Shown here: positions 1-6,214 of the stretch, one piece after another
How positions within the stretch are numbered: position 1 is the first letter of the stretch
Layout of the letters: each line of letters starts with the position of its first letter
NCBI GenBank assembly: GCA_021617435.1
Contig: JAJWCP010000033.1
Span: forward strand, 6,439 to 12,662
Length of the DNA stretch: 6,224 bases
Reading direction: 5' to 3'
DNA from: Pseudomonadota bacterium
GTDB taxonomy: Bacteria; Pseudomonadota; Alphaproteobacteria; RF32; CAG-239
Made by a program: the position numbers and the translations under genes
The notes under the pieces: generated by a model
What the model was told of the DNA's origin: nothing
Database searches by the model: none
What the model saw: only the letters and a program-made list of their open reading frames with translations

Positions 1-125
1 CCCATACCCAAAGTGCCAAATAACGCCCAAACATCGCCAATACGGGAAACTTCAGCCAAAGAACGGGCTAAATTTTCAGTATCAGCTTCGGTTTTACAAT
101 TATAAACAAAAGTTGTGTCTGTCAT
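1..125 (-). CDS. tsaE: TsaE, tRNA threonylcarbamoyladenosine (t6A) biosynthesis ATPase, N-terminal part only
   Basis: The first 41 codons are visible before the window edge cuts the gene. The translation has the layout of TsaE (YjeE family): a short beta strand (TFVYNCKTEADT), a helix of the NLARSLAEV type, then 'GDVWALFGTLGMG', where residues 37-42 open the Walker A P-loop just before the expected Lys-Ser/Thr. TsaE is a small cytoplasmic ATPase that works with TsaB and TsaD to make t6A at position 37 of ANN-decoding tRNAs. The ATG lies 1 nt after the stop of the nuclease-like gene, so the two are probably co-transcribed. An AAGGAA ribosome site at 138-143 is 12 nt from the ATG, which is rather long and suggests translational coupling. 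No start codon was seen upstream in the same frame. The catalytic residues lie outside the window. Confidence 0.85.
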   Translation of the reverse strand, partial: MTDTTFVYNCKTEADTENLARSLAEVSRIGDVWALFGTLGM

Positions 126-126
126 T

Positions 127-1146
127 TTATCCGAAAATTCCTTGATGACGGGTTTTAGGACGAATTACTTTGATTGTGGGTTTACGCTGCTGCAGTTTTT
201 TCCAATCCCATGGTTTGTAAAATGTTCCTTGCCATAAGCCGCGGCGACTTTGTTGCGCCTGAATTTCATACGGGTAGTAAATATCGGTATATTTGGTATA
301 AGCCACTGCCCAACCCGAGTTTACCAACGCCGCGCCTAAATCATAAGGACCGTACGAACAAGTGCCTATCATGTTGCCTTTGGTATCTTGTTGTATGACA
401 TGACATTCAAGCTCAGCGTCTTCAATCCAACTTTTAAGCCATGCAGCGGCTTCACGCCCGCAGTTATAAGCCCTGCCCTGCCTATTAGCACAAGTTTGAT
501 TAACCGCCGGGGCAGCCACTCCGAAAAGCTGAAAAACATGTCCATACATTTCTAAGGTGTCGCCGCTGATTACTCTTACAGAACCGTATACAACCGGATA
601 GTTGGACGGATTAAACGGTTTAGGCTGTTGCTTTTCAGAAGAGCCCATTATTGATGAAATCATTTTTTCGGCAATGCCGGGTTTAGGTTTTTCTTGAACT
701 TTCGGAGCTTCAGAACCGAACAACTGCGGACTTGCCATATCTTCAGGAGTAACCGGCTTAATATCTTCTGTCGGGCGCGGCGTAATCTCTATTTCTTCAT
801 CTTCTACGGTTTGCTCATTATTTTCAGCTGATAAATCAGGCGCAGCATCGCTTTCATAGCCGATAAATTTGGTAACAGCATCCGAAACACCGCCCAATCC
901 GTTGTTAAACATGCCAAGCGCATACATCATAAAAACAAGCACCGCCATAATAAGCAAAAATGACGGGAAACAACCTAAGCCTTTCCACATCATGCGCCCG
1001 AACACATACAAAACAAACAAAGCAATGATTAATCCGAAGAAACCCATGCCCTGCATAATCAGGCTGCTACTTTGCGTTCCGGAACCTCCGGCATAAATTA
1101 AGGTTAAAATTCCAAAAATCCACAGCGCTTTTTTAAAAAAGAACAT
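127..1146 (-). CDS. membrane-anchored nuclease-like (SNase fold) protein, probably catalytically inactive
   Basis: This 339-residue protein has three predicted membrane segments (about 7-20, 35-50 and 61-80), an acidic and proline-rich linker (about 97-182), and a C-terminal staphylococcal nuclease-like domain (about 184-316) ending in the family-typical 'RRGLWQGTFYKPWDW'. Positive residues at 5-6 and 51-55 suggest that the C-terminal domain is periplasmic. The domain resembles the ExoI-like thermonuclease family with four cysteines (219, 229, 248, 263). By hand alignment, the metal ligand Asp at 196 (SGDT) is kept. The residues matching Arg35, Asp40, Glu43 and Arg87 of S. aureus nuclease are Gln206, Ala211, Ala214 and Asn258, so nuclease activity is unlikely. 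A binding or structural role is inferred. The start is supported by AAGGAAG at 1154-1160, 7 nt upstream. The gene follows batD after 64 nt and tsaE starts 1 nt later. The SNase fold is well supported; the function is unknown. Confidence 0.85.
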   Translation of the reverse strand: MFFFKKALWIFGILTLIYAGGSGTQSSSLIMQGMGFFGLIIALFVLYVFGRMMWKGLGCFPSFLLIMAVLVFMMYALGMFNNGLGGVSDAVTKFIGYESDAAPDLSAENNEQTVEDEEIEITPRPTEDIKPVTPEDMASPQLFGSEAPKVQEKPKPGIAEKMISSIMGSSEKQQPKPFNPSNYPVVYGSVRVISGDTLEMYGHVFQLFGVAAPAVNQTCANRQGRAYNCGREAAAWLKSWIEDAELECHVIQQDTKGNMIGTCSYGPYDLGAALVNSGWAVAYTKYTDIYYPYEIQAQQSRRGLWQGTFYKPWDWKKLQQRKPTIKVIRPKTRHQGIFG

Positions 1147-1153
1147 TGCTTTG

Positions 1154-1160
1154 CTTCCTT
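1154..1160 (-). promoter_or_regulatory. ribosome binding site of the nuclease-like gene
   Basis: AAGGAAG on the minus strand lies 7 nt before the ATG at 1146. It supports that start and allows initiation independent of batD. Confidence 0.65.
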
Positions 1161-1178
1161 TGTTTATAATTTAAGTTT

Positions 1179-1207
1179 ATTAGAGCACATAAAATTTTAT
1201 AATGCAA
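1179..1207 (-). promoter_or_regulatory. possible promoter for the nuclease-like gene and tsaE
   Basis: In the 64-nt gap after batD, TTGCAT (1202-1207) and TCTAAT (1179-1184) are separated by 17 nt. The -10 element matches the sigma70 consensus at 5 of 6 bases, but the -35 at only 3 of 6. Transcription would start near 1172. The spacer contains a perfect 12-bp palindrome, ATAAAATTTTAT (1189-1200). The region is AT-rich, so chance matches are common. No intrinsic terminator was seen after batD, so read-through from the bat operon is also likely. Confidence 0.25.
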
Positions 1208-1210
1208 TAA

Positions 1211-2920
1211 TTATTCATAAAGTGGTGGCAAAGTGTTACTTTTTGATTTTTGCCTTTTTTTTTGCTTAATAACCCGTTTTAAAGCTGCGGTAAAGTCTTT
1301 AGGGTTCCACATACTTTCATCATGGGGATTATAAAGTTTGGCTAAAATAACATCTATGACGGAGCTAAACTCAGAATCGGCGGCAGCATTAGCAACATCT
1401 TTTAGATTGTTTATCGGTTTTTCAGGATAAAAGCCCGTCGCCCATGAAATTAATCCATCGCGCAAACCTCTGAAATCAGCCGTATATGCTTTTTTAATTA
1501 AAAAATCAGGATAAGCGCGAGGTTCGCACTGCGGTTTTACAATACTGGTAAACCGGCATTTAAACAGTACAAAACCCAATATTAAACCACCGACAAAAGC
1601 AATCGCGATATAAACATATAAAGGCACCGGCTGAGGTTCAGGCACAGAAGGCAAAGGTGCCTCAGCTTTAGCAGGGTTTGTAACAACCGGCGCTTTGGTT
1701 CCATTAGAAGAAACTGTAATCTCTTCAGCAGGAATAACTGCTTTTTCAATACGCCCAGAGGTGGTATTGTACCAATCAACCGCTATTTCAGGCAAAATCA
1801 GTTTTCCGGATTTGTCCGGCACATAAACGTTAACCACCGTCTGTTCGGCAACTGGCGTACCGGCAACAATTTTACCTTGCCGTGAAGACTGCTCAGGATA
1901 TTGTTTAATCCATTCCGCGGATTTAAAATTTATTTCCGGCAACTGATTTTCAGTTACTCCGCTTGCTTTTAAGGTAATCAAACGGCTAACCGGTTCGCCT
2001 GATTTAAATTCCGGTTTTTCACCAATCCAATCAGCTGAAAGCTCAACTTTTTGCGCCGGCAACCACCATTTTCCGGAATAATCAGCCGGAACCGGCAAAA
2101 TATTTATTTCTTGCGAATCGGCTTTAAGGCTGACCGGCGTTTCAAACCCAAATAAGGATGGGGTATTAATCGCTAATTTAAAAATATCCTGATTGAGCAA
2201 CGTATTCAATGAATTTCCCTTACCTTGCGCATAGCCATCAAACCAAACCGCCGGTATCTGTAATTTTCCGCTTTTTTGCGGGAAAATAGCATATTTAAAG
2301 GTTACTTCGCGCGCCATTTGTCCGTTTTTTGCTTTAACCGTGCTGATTTGCGGATTACCTAAACTTACAATAATCCAGTCTGAATTTGTATCAGCAAATT
2401 GAGGATTGCCGCTGATTATGCTACCGTTATCAGTTAAAACAACCTCATAATTAATTTGCTGTTGCACATAATACGGTTTTTCAGAGTTAATTACTTCCGC
2501 CTGTAATTTATACATCCCCTCTTGTTGCAGGGGGGCTTTTTGGGGAGTGGAAGTTTCAACAAAACCGTCAGTTATGGTAATTTTGAGCGGTGAGGAACTT
2601 TCATTGCCGACTTTAATTGCCGGAATTTCCTGCTCTCCGGCAGTTAAGGCAATTAAGCCGATTTGCCAAACCGTTGTTGCGCTTGCTTTGCCATTTATGA
2701 TATAATTTTGGCGGGATATAGAGGTGGAATAAACTTTAAAATTTTGATTAAGCACGCTCAAATCAGGCGAGGAAGAAACGTTTTCATCGGCGGTTAACGT
2801 TAATGTAAACGCCTGACCTAAAGGCTGAGTATCGCCGGAAACTTCTGCCGTAATTGCCGCGGCGGCGCTTTTAATCGTTATGAATAATGCAAGCAGTACC
2901 ACAAACACATATTTTTTCAT
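1211..2920 (-). CDS. batD: BatD-like protein (oxygen-tolerance family)
   Basis: This 569-residue protein starts at the ATG at 2920, not at the more upstream in-frame ATG (3046). The downstream start has GGAGG 5 nt away, gives a clean signal peptide (residues 1-22, MKKYVFVV...SAAAA), and follows the stop of the upstream gene by 1 nt. The mature part is a long beta-rich region of BatD type (about 23-405), with repeated stretches such as 'FPQKSGKLQIPAVWFDGY' and 'VPDKSGKLILPEIAVDWY'. A proline-rich linker (408-433) follows, then one membrane helix (434-454) and a cytoplasmic helical tail (about 465-555) like that of proteobacterial BatD proteins. BatD is thought to be the periplasmic partner of the BatA and BatB VWA proteins. 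It is the last of the four coupled bat-type genes. A run of nine A residues lies near its 3' end. Confidence 0.88.
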   Translation of the reverse strand: MKKYVFVVLLALFITIKSAAAAITAEVSGDTQPLGQAFTLTLTADENVSSSPDLSVLNQNFKVYSTSISRQNYIINGKASATTVWQIGLIALTAGEQEIPAIKVGNESSSPLKITITDGFVETSTPQKAPLQQEGMYKLQAEVINSEKPYYVQQQINYEVVLTDNGSIISGNPQFADTNSDWIIVSLGNPQISTVKAKNGQMAREVTFKYAIFPQKSGKLQIPAVWFDGYAQGKGNSLNTLLNQDIFKLAINTPSLFGFETPVSLKADSQEINILPVPADYSGKWWLPAQKVELSADWIGEKPEFKSGEPVSRLITLKASGVTENQLPEINFKSAEWIKQYPEQSSRQGKIVAGTPVAEQTVVNVYVPDKSGKLILPEIAVDWYNTTSGRIEKAVIPAEEITVSSNGTKAPVVTNPAKAEAPLPSVPEPQPVPLYVYIAIAFVGGLILGFVLFKCRFTSIVKPQCEPRAYPDFLIKKAYTADFRGLRDGLISWATGFYPEKPINNLKDVANAAADSEFSSVIDVILAKLYNPHDESMWNPKDFTAALKRVIKQKKRQKSKSNTLPPLYE

Positions 2921-2921
2921 A

Positions 2922-4634
2922 TCAGCCTCCATATCTGTTTTTGTTATATTCTTTATAAATAAACGCCCGCAACAAACCGCCTTTATCTTCGGGAATATCT
3001 CGCATTCTTTGCTCGCGAGCCTGAATTTGCTCATCATACTTATCATCTTTATCGCCTTCTTTTACCGGAGCCGCAGGAACCTGCTGTTGTTCGGCGCTTT
3101 TTTCGGTTTTAGCATTGTTATTTTGCTCTTGTGGAGAGGAAGAATTTTCATCGGTGTTTTGTTGTTCACTGTTTAATTTTTCATCTGACGAGGTGTTTTG
3201 TTGCTCGCTATTTGCCTCTTGTTCAGCACCGGAATCAGAAGAATTGCTTTGTTGTTCGTTTTGCTCATCTTCTTGATTATTCTGATTTTGCTCGGAGGAA
3301 TTTTGTTGTTGCTGTTGCTTGTTTTGCTCCTGCTGCTCGTTTTGAGTATTCTGCTGTTGATTTTGCTGTTGTTGTTTTAAATATTCCAAATTAAACTTAG
3401 CGTCTTCATGATTAGAATTTTGCTCTAAAACCTGCTCATATTTTTTAATTGCTTCATTTATTTGCCCGCTTTTAGCCAGCGCATTGCCTAAATTATATAC
3501 AGATTCAGTATCGTTTTGCTTGGCATAAAGTTCAGCGGCATGCTCATAATCACTAGCTTTATAAAATGCCGCTCCTCGCCAATTTTCATTTTGAAAGCCT
3601 TTGACTGCTTGTTCATAATTTCCTTTTTTGAAATTTTGCATAGCCTCGTAATTGTCATTAAACCAAAAGCCCGCCCACACCGGACGAACTGCCATACACA
3701 GCAACAGCAAAACAAATATTCCGCGGCGGAAAAAATATAAACAGCATATAAGCGGCACAATTAAAAGATAATAGCCGTAATCTTGCCATTGCCCGATTTT
3801 ATTTTCGGTTTCCTGCCATTGTTGTTGATGTTTGGCCGCAATTTTATGCAAAAACTCTTGCGGATTAAAATCAGCAACATTTGCATACACACCGCCGCCG
3901 ACTTTAACAATTTGCTCAAGCTGAGGACTGTTTTCTTTGGCAATATTTACGGCATTAACATAAATGTTTTGCGCCGCCGCTTTTTTGGCAGCCGCTAAAG
4001 CATTATTAAAATTAATACCGCCGCCGGCGCTGAAAATAACAACATCACCCTGAGTGTATTGAGCGGCTTTTATTTTTGCAACCGCTAAATCTATGGCTCT
4101 GTCCGCCCTATCACCATTTACCGGCATTATATCAAAATTAATCGCCGGCAGCAAATTAACCACAAGTTCAGAATCGGCGGAAAGCGGCGAAATTAAAAAC
4201 GGTTCGTCAGTATAAACAATTAACCCCGTATCCGCATTTTGCGGCTGACTCAACATGTCTTTAATTGCCATTTCAGCCCGTGCCAATCGGTTGGGAGTTA
4301 TGTCATTTTGCTTCATTTCCGAGGATAAATTAAGCGTTATCATCAGCGGAGTATTATAATTTAAGGCCGGCATCGTTTCTTTTTGCCAACTTGGACCAGC
4401 CGCGGCGATTATGGCAAAAATCAAACCCGTATACATGAAAAAGGCGCTGATTCTGCGGCGTGAACTGTTGCCTTTTATCAGCAAAAAATCAAGAAGAGGC
4501 TTGTCGCACACTTTTTCCCAACTGCTTAGATATTTATAGTTTTTAAACACCGTAAAATATAAAAACAGCGGAATTAAAAGGCCAAACAACATCCATGGGC
4601 GTAAAAAATGAAAATTATTGATAAATTCAGCCAT
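2922..4634 (-). CDS. batB: BatB-BatC fusion: VWA domain, TPR repeats and Q/N-rich tail
   Basis: This 570-residue membrane protein joins two Bat functions. Membrane segments are predicted at about 11-30, 63-80, 287-302 and 304-321. The VWA domain lies at about 95-285 and keeps the family motif 'MPVNGDRADRAIDLA', but its metal site is degraded: DxSxS is NLSSE (102-106) and the late TDG-type Asp is Ala203. TPR repeats follow at about 326-419, clearest at 'NLGNALAKSGQINEAIKKYE'. Residues 420-520 are very rich in Gln and Asn. The C-terminus 'RDIPEDKGGLLRAFIYKEY' is the conserved end of this family. By the positive-inside rule both VWA and TPR face the periplasm. The ATG directly abuts the batA stop, with AAAGGG at 4642-4647 as ribosome site, so translation is probably coupled. 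VWA-TPR fusions of this kind are common in proteobacteria. Confidence 0.9.
   Translation of the reverse strand: MAEFINNFHFLRPWMLFGLLIPLFLYFTVFKNYKYLSSWEKVCDKPLLDFLLIKGNSSRRRISAFFMYTGLIFAIIAAAGPSWQKETMPALNYNTPLMITLNLSSEMKQNDITPNRLARAEMAIKDMLSQPQNADTGLIVYTDEPFLISPLSADSELVVNLLPAINFDIMPVNGDRADRAIDLAVAKIKAAQYTQGDVVIFSAGGGINFNNALAAAKKAAAQNIYVNAVNIAKENSPQLEQIVKVGGGVYANVADFNPQEFLHKIAAKHQQQWQETENKIGQWQDYGYYLLIVPLICCLYFFRRGIFVLLLLCMAVRPVWAGFWFNDNYEAMQNFKKGNYEQAVKGFQNENWRGAAFYKASDYEHAAELYAKQNDTESVYNLGNALAKSGQINEAIKKYEQVLEQNSNHEDAKFNLEYLKQQQQNQQQNTQNEQQEQNKQQQQQNSSEQNQNNQEDEQNEQQSNSSDSGAEQEANSEQQNTSSDEKLNSEQQNTDENSSSPQEQNNNAKTEKSAEQQQVPAAPVKEGDKDDKYDEQIQAREQRMRDIPEDKGGLLRAFIYKEYNKNRYGG
2926..2930 (-). 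promoter_or_regulatory. ribosome binding site that sets the batD start
   Basis: GGAGG on the minus strand lies 5 nt before the ATG at 2920 and inside the last codons of the upstream gene. Together with the signal peptide that follows, it favours this start over the in-frame ATGs at 3046 and 2932. Confidence 0.8.
3105..3377 (-). repeat. low-complexity Gln/Asn-coding region
   Basis: This stretch encodes the Q/N-rich tail of the BatB-BatC fusion. In residues 421-510, 47 of 90 are Gln or Asn, mixed with Ser, Glu and Asp. Both CAA and CAG codons are used, so it is not a simple triplet repeat at the DNA level. The opposite strand reads as long runs of Leu-like codons, which produces false open frames there. 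Confidence 0.8.
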
Positions 4635-5636
4635 TTACGCGCCCTTTCTTTGATAAACGTACATCATAACAGATGCTAACAACACTGCCAACAGCAACGG
4701 AAGATAATACAACTCTTGCCGCGGATAAACAAAGTTTTCGTCAGAAGATTCCGGCTCAAGTAAATCTATGGCTTTATAAACATTAACCAAGCCTTTTAAA
4801 TCATCAGCCCGAAAATACCGCCCTTCGGTTTCAGCGGCAAGCTGTTTTAAGCTTTGCTCATCAAGAGAAGACCCGCCAACCCCGAAAAATGAATTTAACA
4901 ACGACTGCCGACTGCCGCCAACTCCGATGGTATAAATTTTGACGCCTTCTTGCGCCGCCATGGCGGTTGCTTCCGGCACACTTAAACTTCCGTCATTGTT
5001 TTCGCCGTCAGTCAATAAAATTATAACTTTACGATTGAGCTCTCCACCTTTATCTTTAAGGCTTTTAAGTGCCAACCCCAACGCATCGCCGATAGCGGTT
5101 GAATTGCCTGCCATACCGGCATCAACCGAATTTAAAATTTCAAGCACCGATTGGCGATCATAAGTCAACGGCGCTTGTAAATATGCTTGCGTGCCGAATA
5201 AAATTAAACCGATACGATCATCTTGCCGTTTTTTTACAAATTCTGAAACTACCGCTTTTACGGCATTTAAGCGGCTAAGACGAAAGTTTCGGGTGGAAAA
5301 ATCTTCTTCAAGCATAGAGGTTGAAATATCAGTAACCATTAAAATGTCACGACTCTCATTGCTTATGCGAACAGGCTCGCCCATTTGCACCGGACGCATC
5401 GCCGCCAACACCAGCAACGAGTATATTAAAAAGCATGCCCAAAAACCGCGGGTTAAACCGGCTCGCGCCAATGAGTAACTTTTAGCTTTGCTTTGCGCTG
5501 ATATATCGGCAAAATCAGCTACAAACGGCACCGACAAAGCCTCGCCGTACAATCCTTTAACCGCGGGTAAAATCAGCCTTGCAATAAACGGCAATAATGT
5601 TAGCCAGGCAAAATCAGGATATAAGAAAGTTATCAT
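4635..5636 (-). CDS. batA: BatA-like VWA-domain membrane protein
   Basis: This 333-residue protein has the standard BatA layout: membrane helices at about 9-27 and 64-82, a VWA domain at about 96-290, and a third helix at 309-327 with a positively charged end. The MIDAS metal site is complete: Asp103, Ser105 and Ser107 in 'TDISTSM', Thr180 in 'STAIGDALG', and Asp210 in 'LLTDGENNDG'. It should therefore bind a divalent metal and a ligand, probably in the periplasm given positive charges in the first loop. BatA proteins work with BatB, BatD and MoxR ATPases in a membrane complex linked to stress or aerotolerance. The start overlaps the stop of the upstream DUF4381 gene by 4 nt (ATGA), and AGGAGA at 5643-5648 lies 6 nt upstream. 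Length is normal for the family. Confidence 0.93.
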   Translation of the reverse strand: MITFLYPDFAWLTLLPFIARLILPAVKGLYGEALSVPFVADFADISAQSKAKSYSLARAGLTRGFWACFLIYSLLVLAAMRPVQMGEPVRISNESRDILMVTDISTSMLEEDFSTRNFRLSRLNAVKAVVSEFVKKRQDDRIGLILFGTQAYLQAPLTYDRQSVLEILNSVDAGMAGNSTAIGDALGLALKSLKDKGGELNRKVIILLTDGENNDGSLSVPEATAMAAQEGVKIYTIGVGGSRQSLLNSFFGVGGSSLDEQSLKQLAAETEGRYFRADDLKGLVNVYKAIDLLEPESSDENFVYPRQELYYLPLLLAVLLASVMMYVYQRKGA

Positions 5637-6076
5637 AAGTTTTCTCCTATCCAGTTTTTAGTAAATTCTCGCAAAGCGCGGTAGGTTTCCGGCGGATATT
5701 TTTTATTTTGCGCCATATAAGGAGCATAAAGCAGCAATTGCGCCGCCGAATCGGGCAAAGGTTTTCGGGAGTGATTGTTTAAAAACAGAATCCAATCAGT
5801 TCCATAATAAGCGGCGGCTTTTTTATAGCGATAAAGGCAAATACGGCGCAAGAGCTCGGAAATTTGCCGCGCCGAATCTAAGTTATCAGCGGAGAACTGT
5901 TTTAAGAGCCTTAAAGCATAACGTTTTTTGCTCTTTTGATATAAAAATTTGACCAAGCGATAAAAAACATAAGCCAAAATCAGCGCCGCAAGCACCACAA
6001 TCCAACCGTAACCTAACGGAAAGAACATTGTTTCCGGCGGTAAATGTATATCTCTTAATTGCGGCAAATTATCCAT
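5633..6076 (-). CDS. DUF4381 family membrane protein
   Basis: This 147-residue protein begins 'LPQLRDIHLPPE', the hallmark of DUF4381, then has one membrane helix (about 22-43), a basic segment (44-58) and a cytoplasmic helical domain. The helical domain has typical features: an 'LLRRICLYRYKK' helix, 'YGTDWILFLNNH', and a late 'LLLYAPYM...WIGENL'. The family has no firmly known activity. It is regularly found between DUF58 and BatA genes in MoxR-Bat operons and is assumed to be part of that membrane complex. Here it is the first gene of the operon. The start has AAAGGAGT at 6081-6088, with the GGAG core 5 nt away. It overlaps batA by 4 nt. Length is normal. Confidence 0.9.
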   Translation of the reverse strand: MDNLPQLRDIHLPPETMFFPLGYGWIVVLAALILAYVFYRLVKFLYQKSKKRYALRLLKQFSADNLDSARQISELLRRICLYRYKKAAAYYGTDWILFLNNHSRKPLPDSAAQLLLYAPYMAQNKKYPPETYRALREFTKNWIGENL

Positions 6077-6094
6077 AATTACTCCTTTGCTCCC

Positions 6095-6129
6095 GATATT
6101 TGAATTTAAGGCGCTTTAATTTAAATATC
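6095..6129. repeat. 35-bp imperfect palindrome in the operon leader
   Basis: The stretch begins GATATTTGAATTTAAG and ends CTTTAATTTAAATATC. The two 16-base arms pair at 14 positions around a GCG centre. In plus-strand RNA one mismatch becomes a G-U pair. It lies between the likely start of the minus-strand transcript (about 6131) and the DUF4381 ribosome site (6081-6088), in the shared region of two divergent genes. It could be an operator for a dimeric regulator or a leader hairpin. No U-run follows it on either strand, so it is not an intrinsic terminator. Confidence 0.6.
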
Positions 6130-6137
6130 AAGGTTGG

Positions 6138-6143
6138 ATTATA
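6138..6143 (-). promoter_or_regulatory. likely -10 element of the bat operon promoter
   Basis: A perfect TATAAT on the minus strand lies 61 nt before the DUF4381 start. Transcription would start near 6131, giving a leader of about 54 nt that includes the 35-bp palindrome. No good -35 hexamer is found at 16-18 nt (TGTTTA at 17 nt is poor), so the promoter may be weak or need an activator. Confidence 0.4.
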
Positions 6144-6167
6144 TAGCTGAGCAAAAAATTTAAACAC

Positions 6168-6195
6168 TTGTAAATAGCATAAAATAAGTTATGAT
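6168..6195 (+). promoter_or_regulatory. possible promoter of the divergent plus-strand gene
   Basis: TTGTAA (6168-6173) and TATGAT (6190-6195) are separated by 16 nt and match the sigma70 consensus at 4 and 5 of 6 bases. The resulting leader would be only about 13 nt, just enough to include the ribosome site at 6203-6210. That is unusually short, so a promoter further upstream is possible. Confidence 0.3.
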
Positions 6196-6214
6196 AATTT
6201 ATAAAGGAGGAAAC

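Noticed and set aside
1231..1257. GGCAAA...TTTGCC inverted repeat at the end of batD as a terminator
   Set aside because: The stem is only 6 bp with a long loop, lies inside the coding sequence, and has no U-run after it.
2529..2534. G6 tract (C6 on the coding strand) in batD as a phase-variation site
   Set aside because: Six bases is short for phase variation, and the frame is intact around it.
2921..3046. Longer batD reading frame starting at 3046
   Set aside because: The extra 42 residues overlap the conserved C-terminus of the upstream gene, would bury the signal peptide, and lack a good ribosome site. The start at 2920 has GGAGG at 5 nt.
3198..3380. Plus-strand open frame encoding a Leu-rich hydrophobic peptide
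   Set aside because: It is the antisense of the Q/N-coding stretch: CAA and CAG codons read as runs of Leu-like codons on the other strand. It has no ribosome site and lies inside a well-supported gene.
3488..3943. Cysteine-rich and basic open frames of 60-90 codons on the minus strand, and matching plus-strand frames
   Set aside because: They lie out of frame inside the BatB-BatC fusion gene, resemble no known family, and lack ribosome sites.
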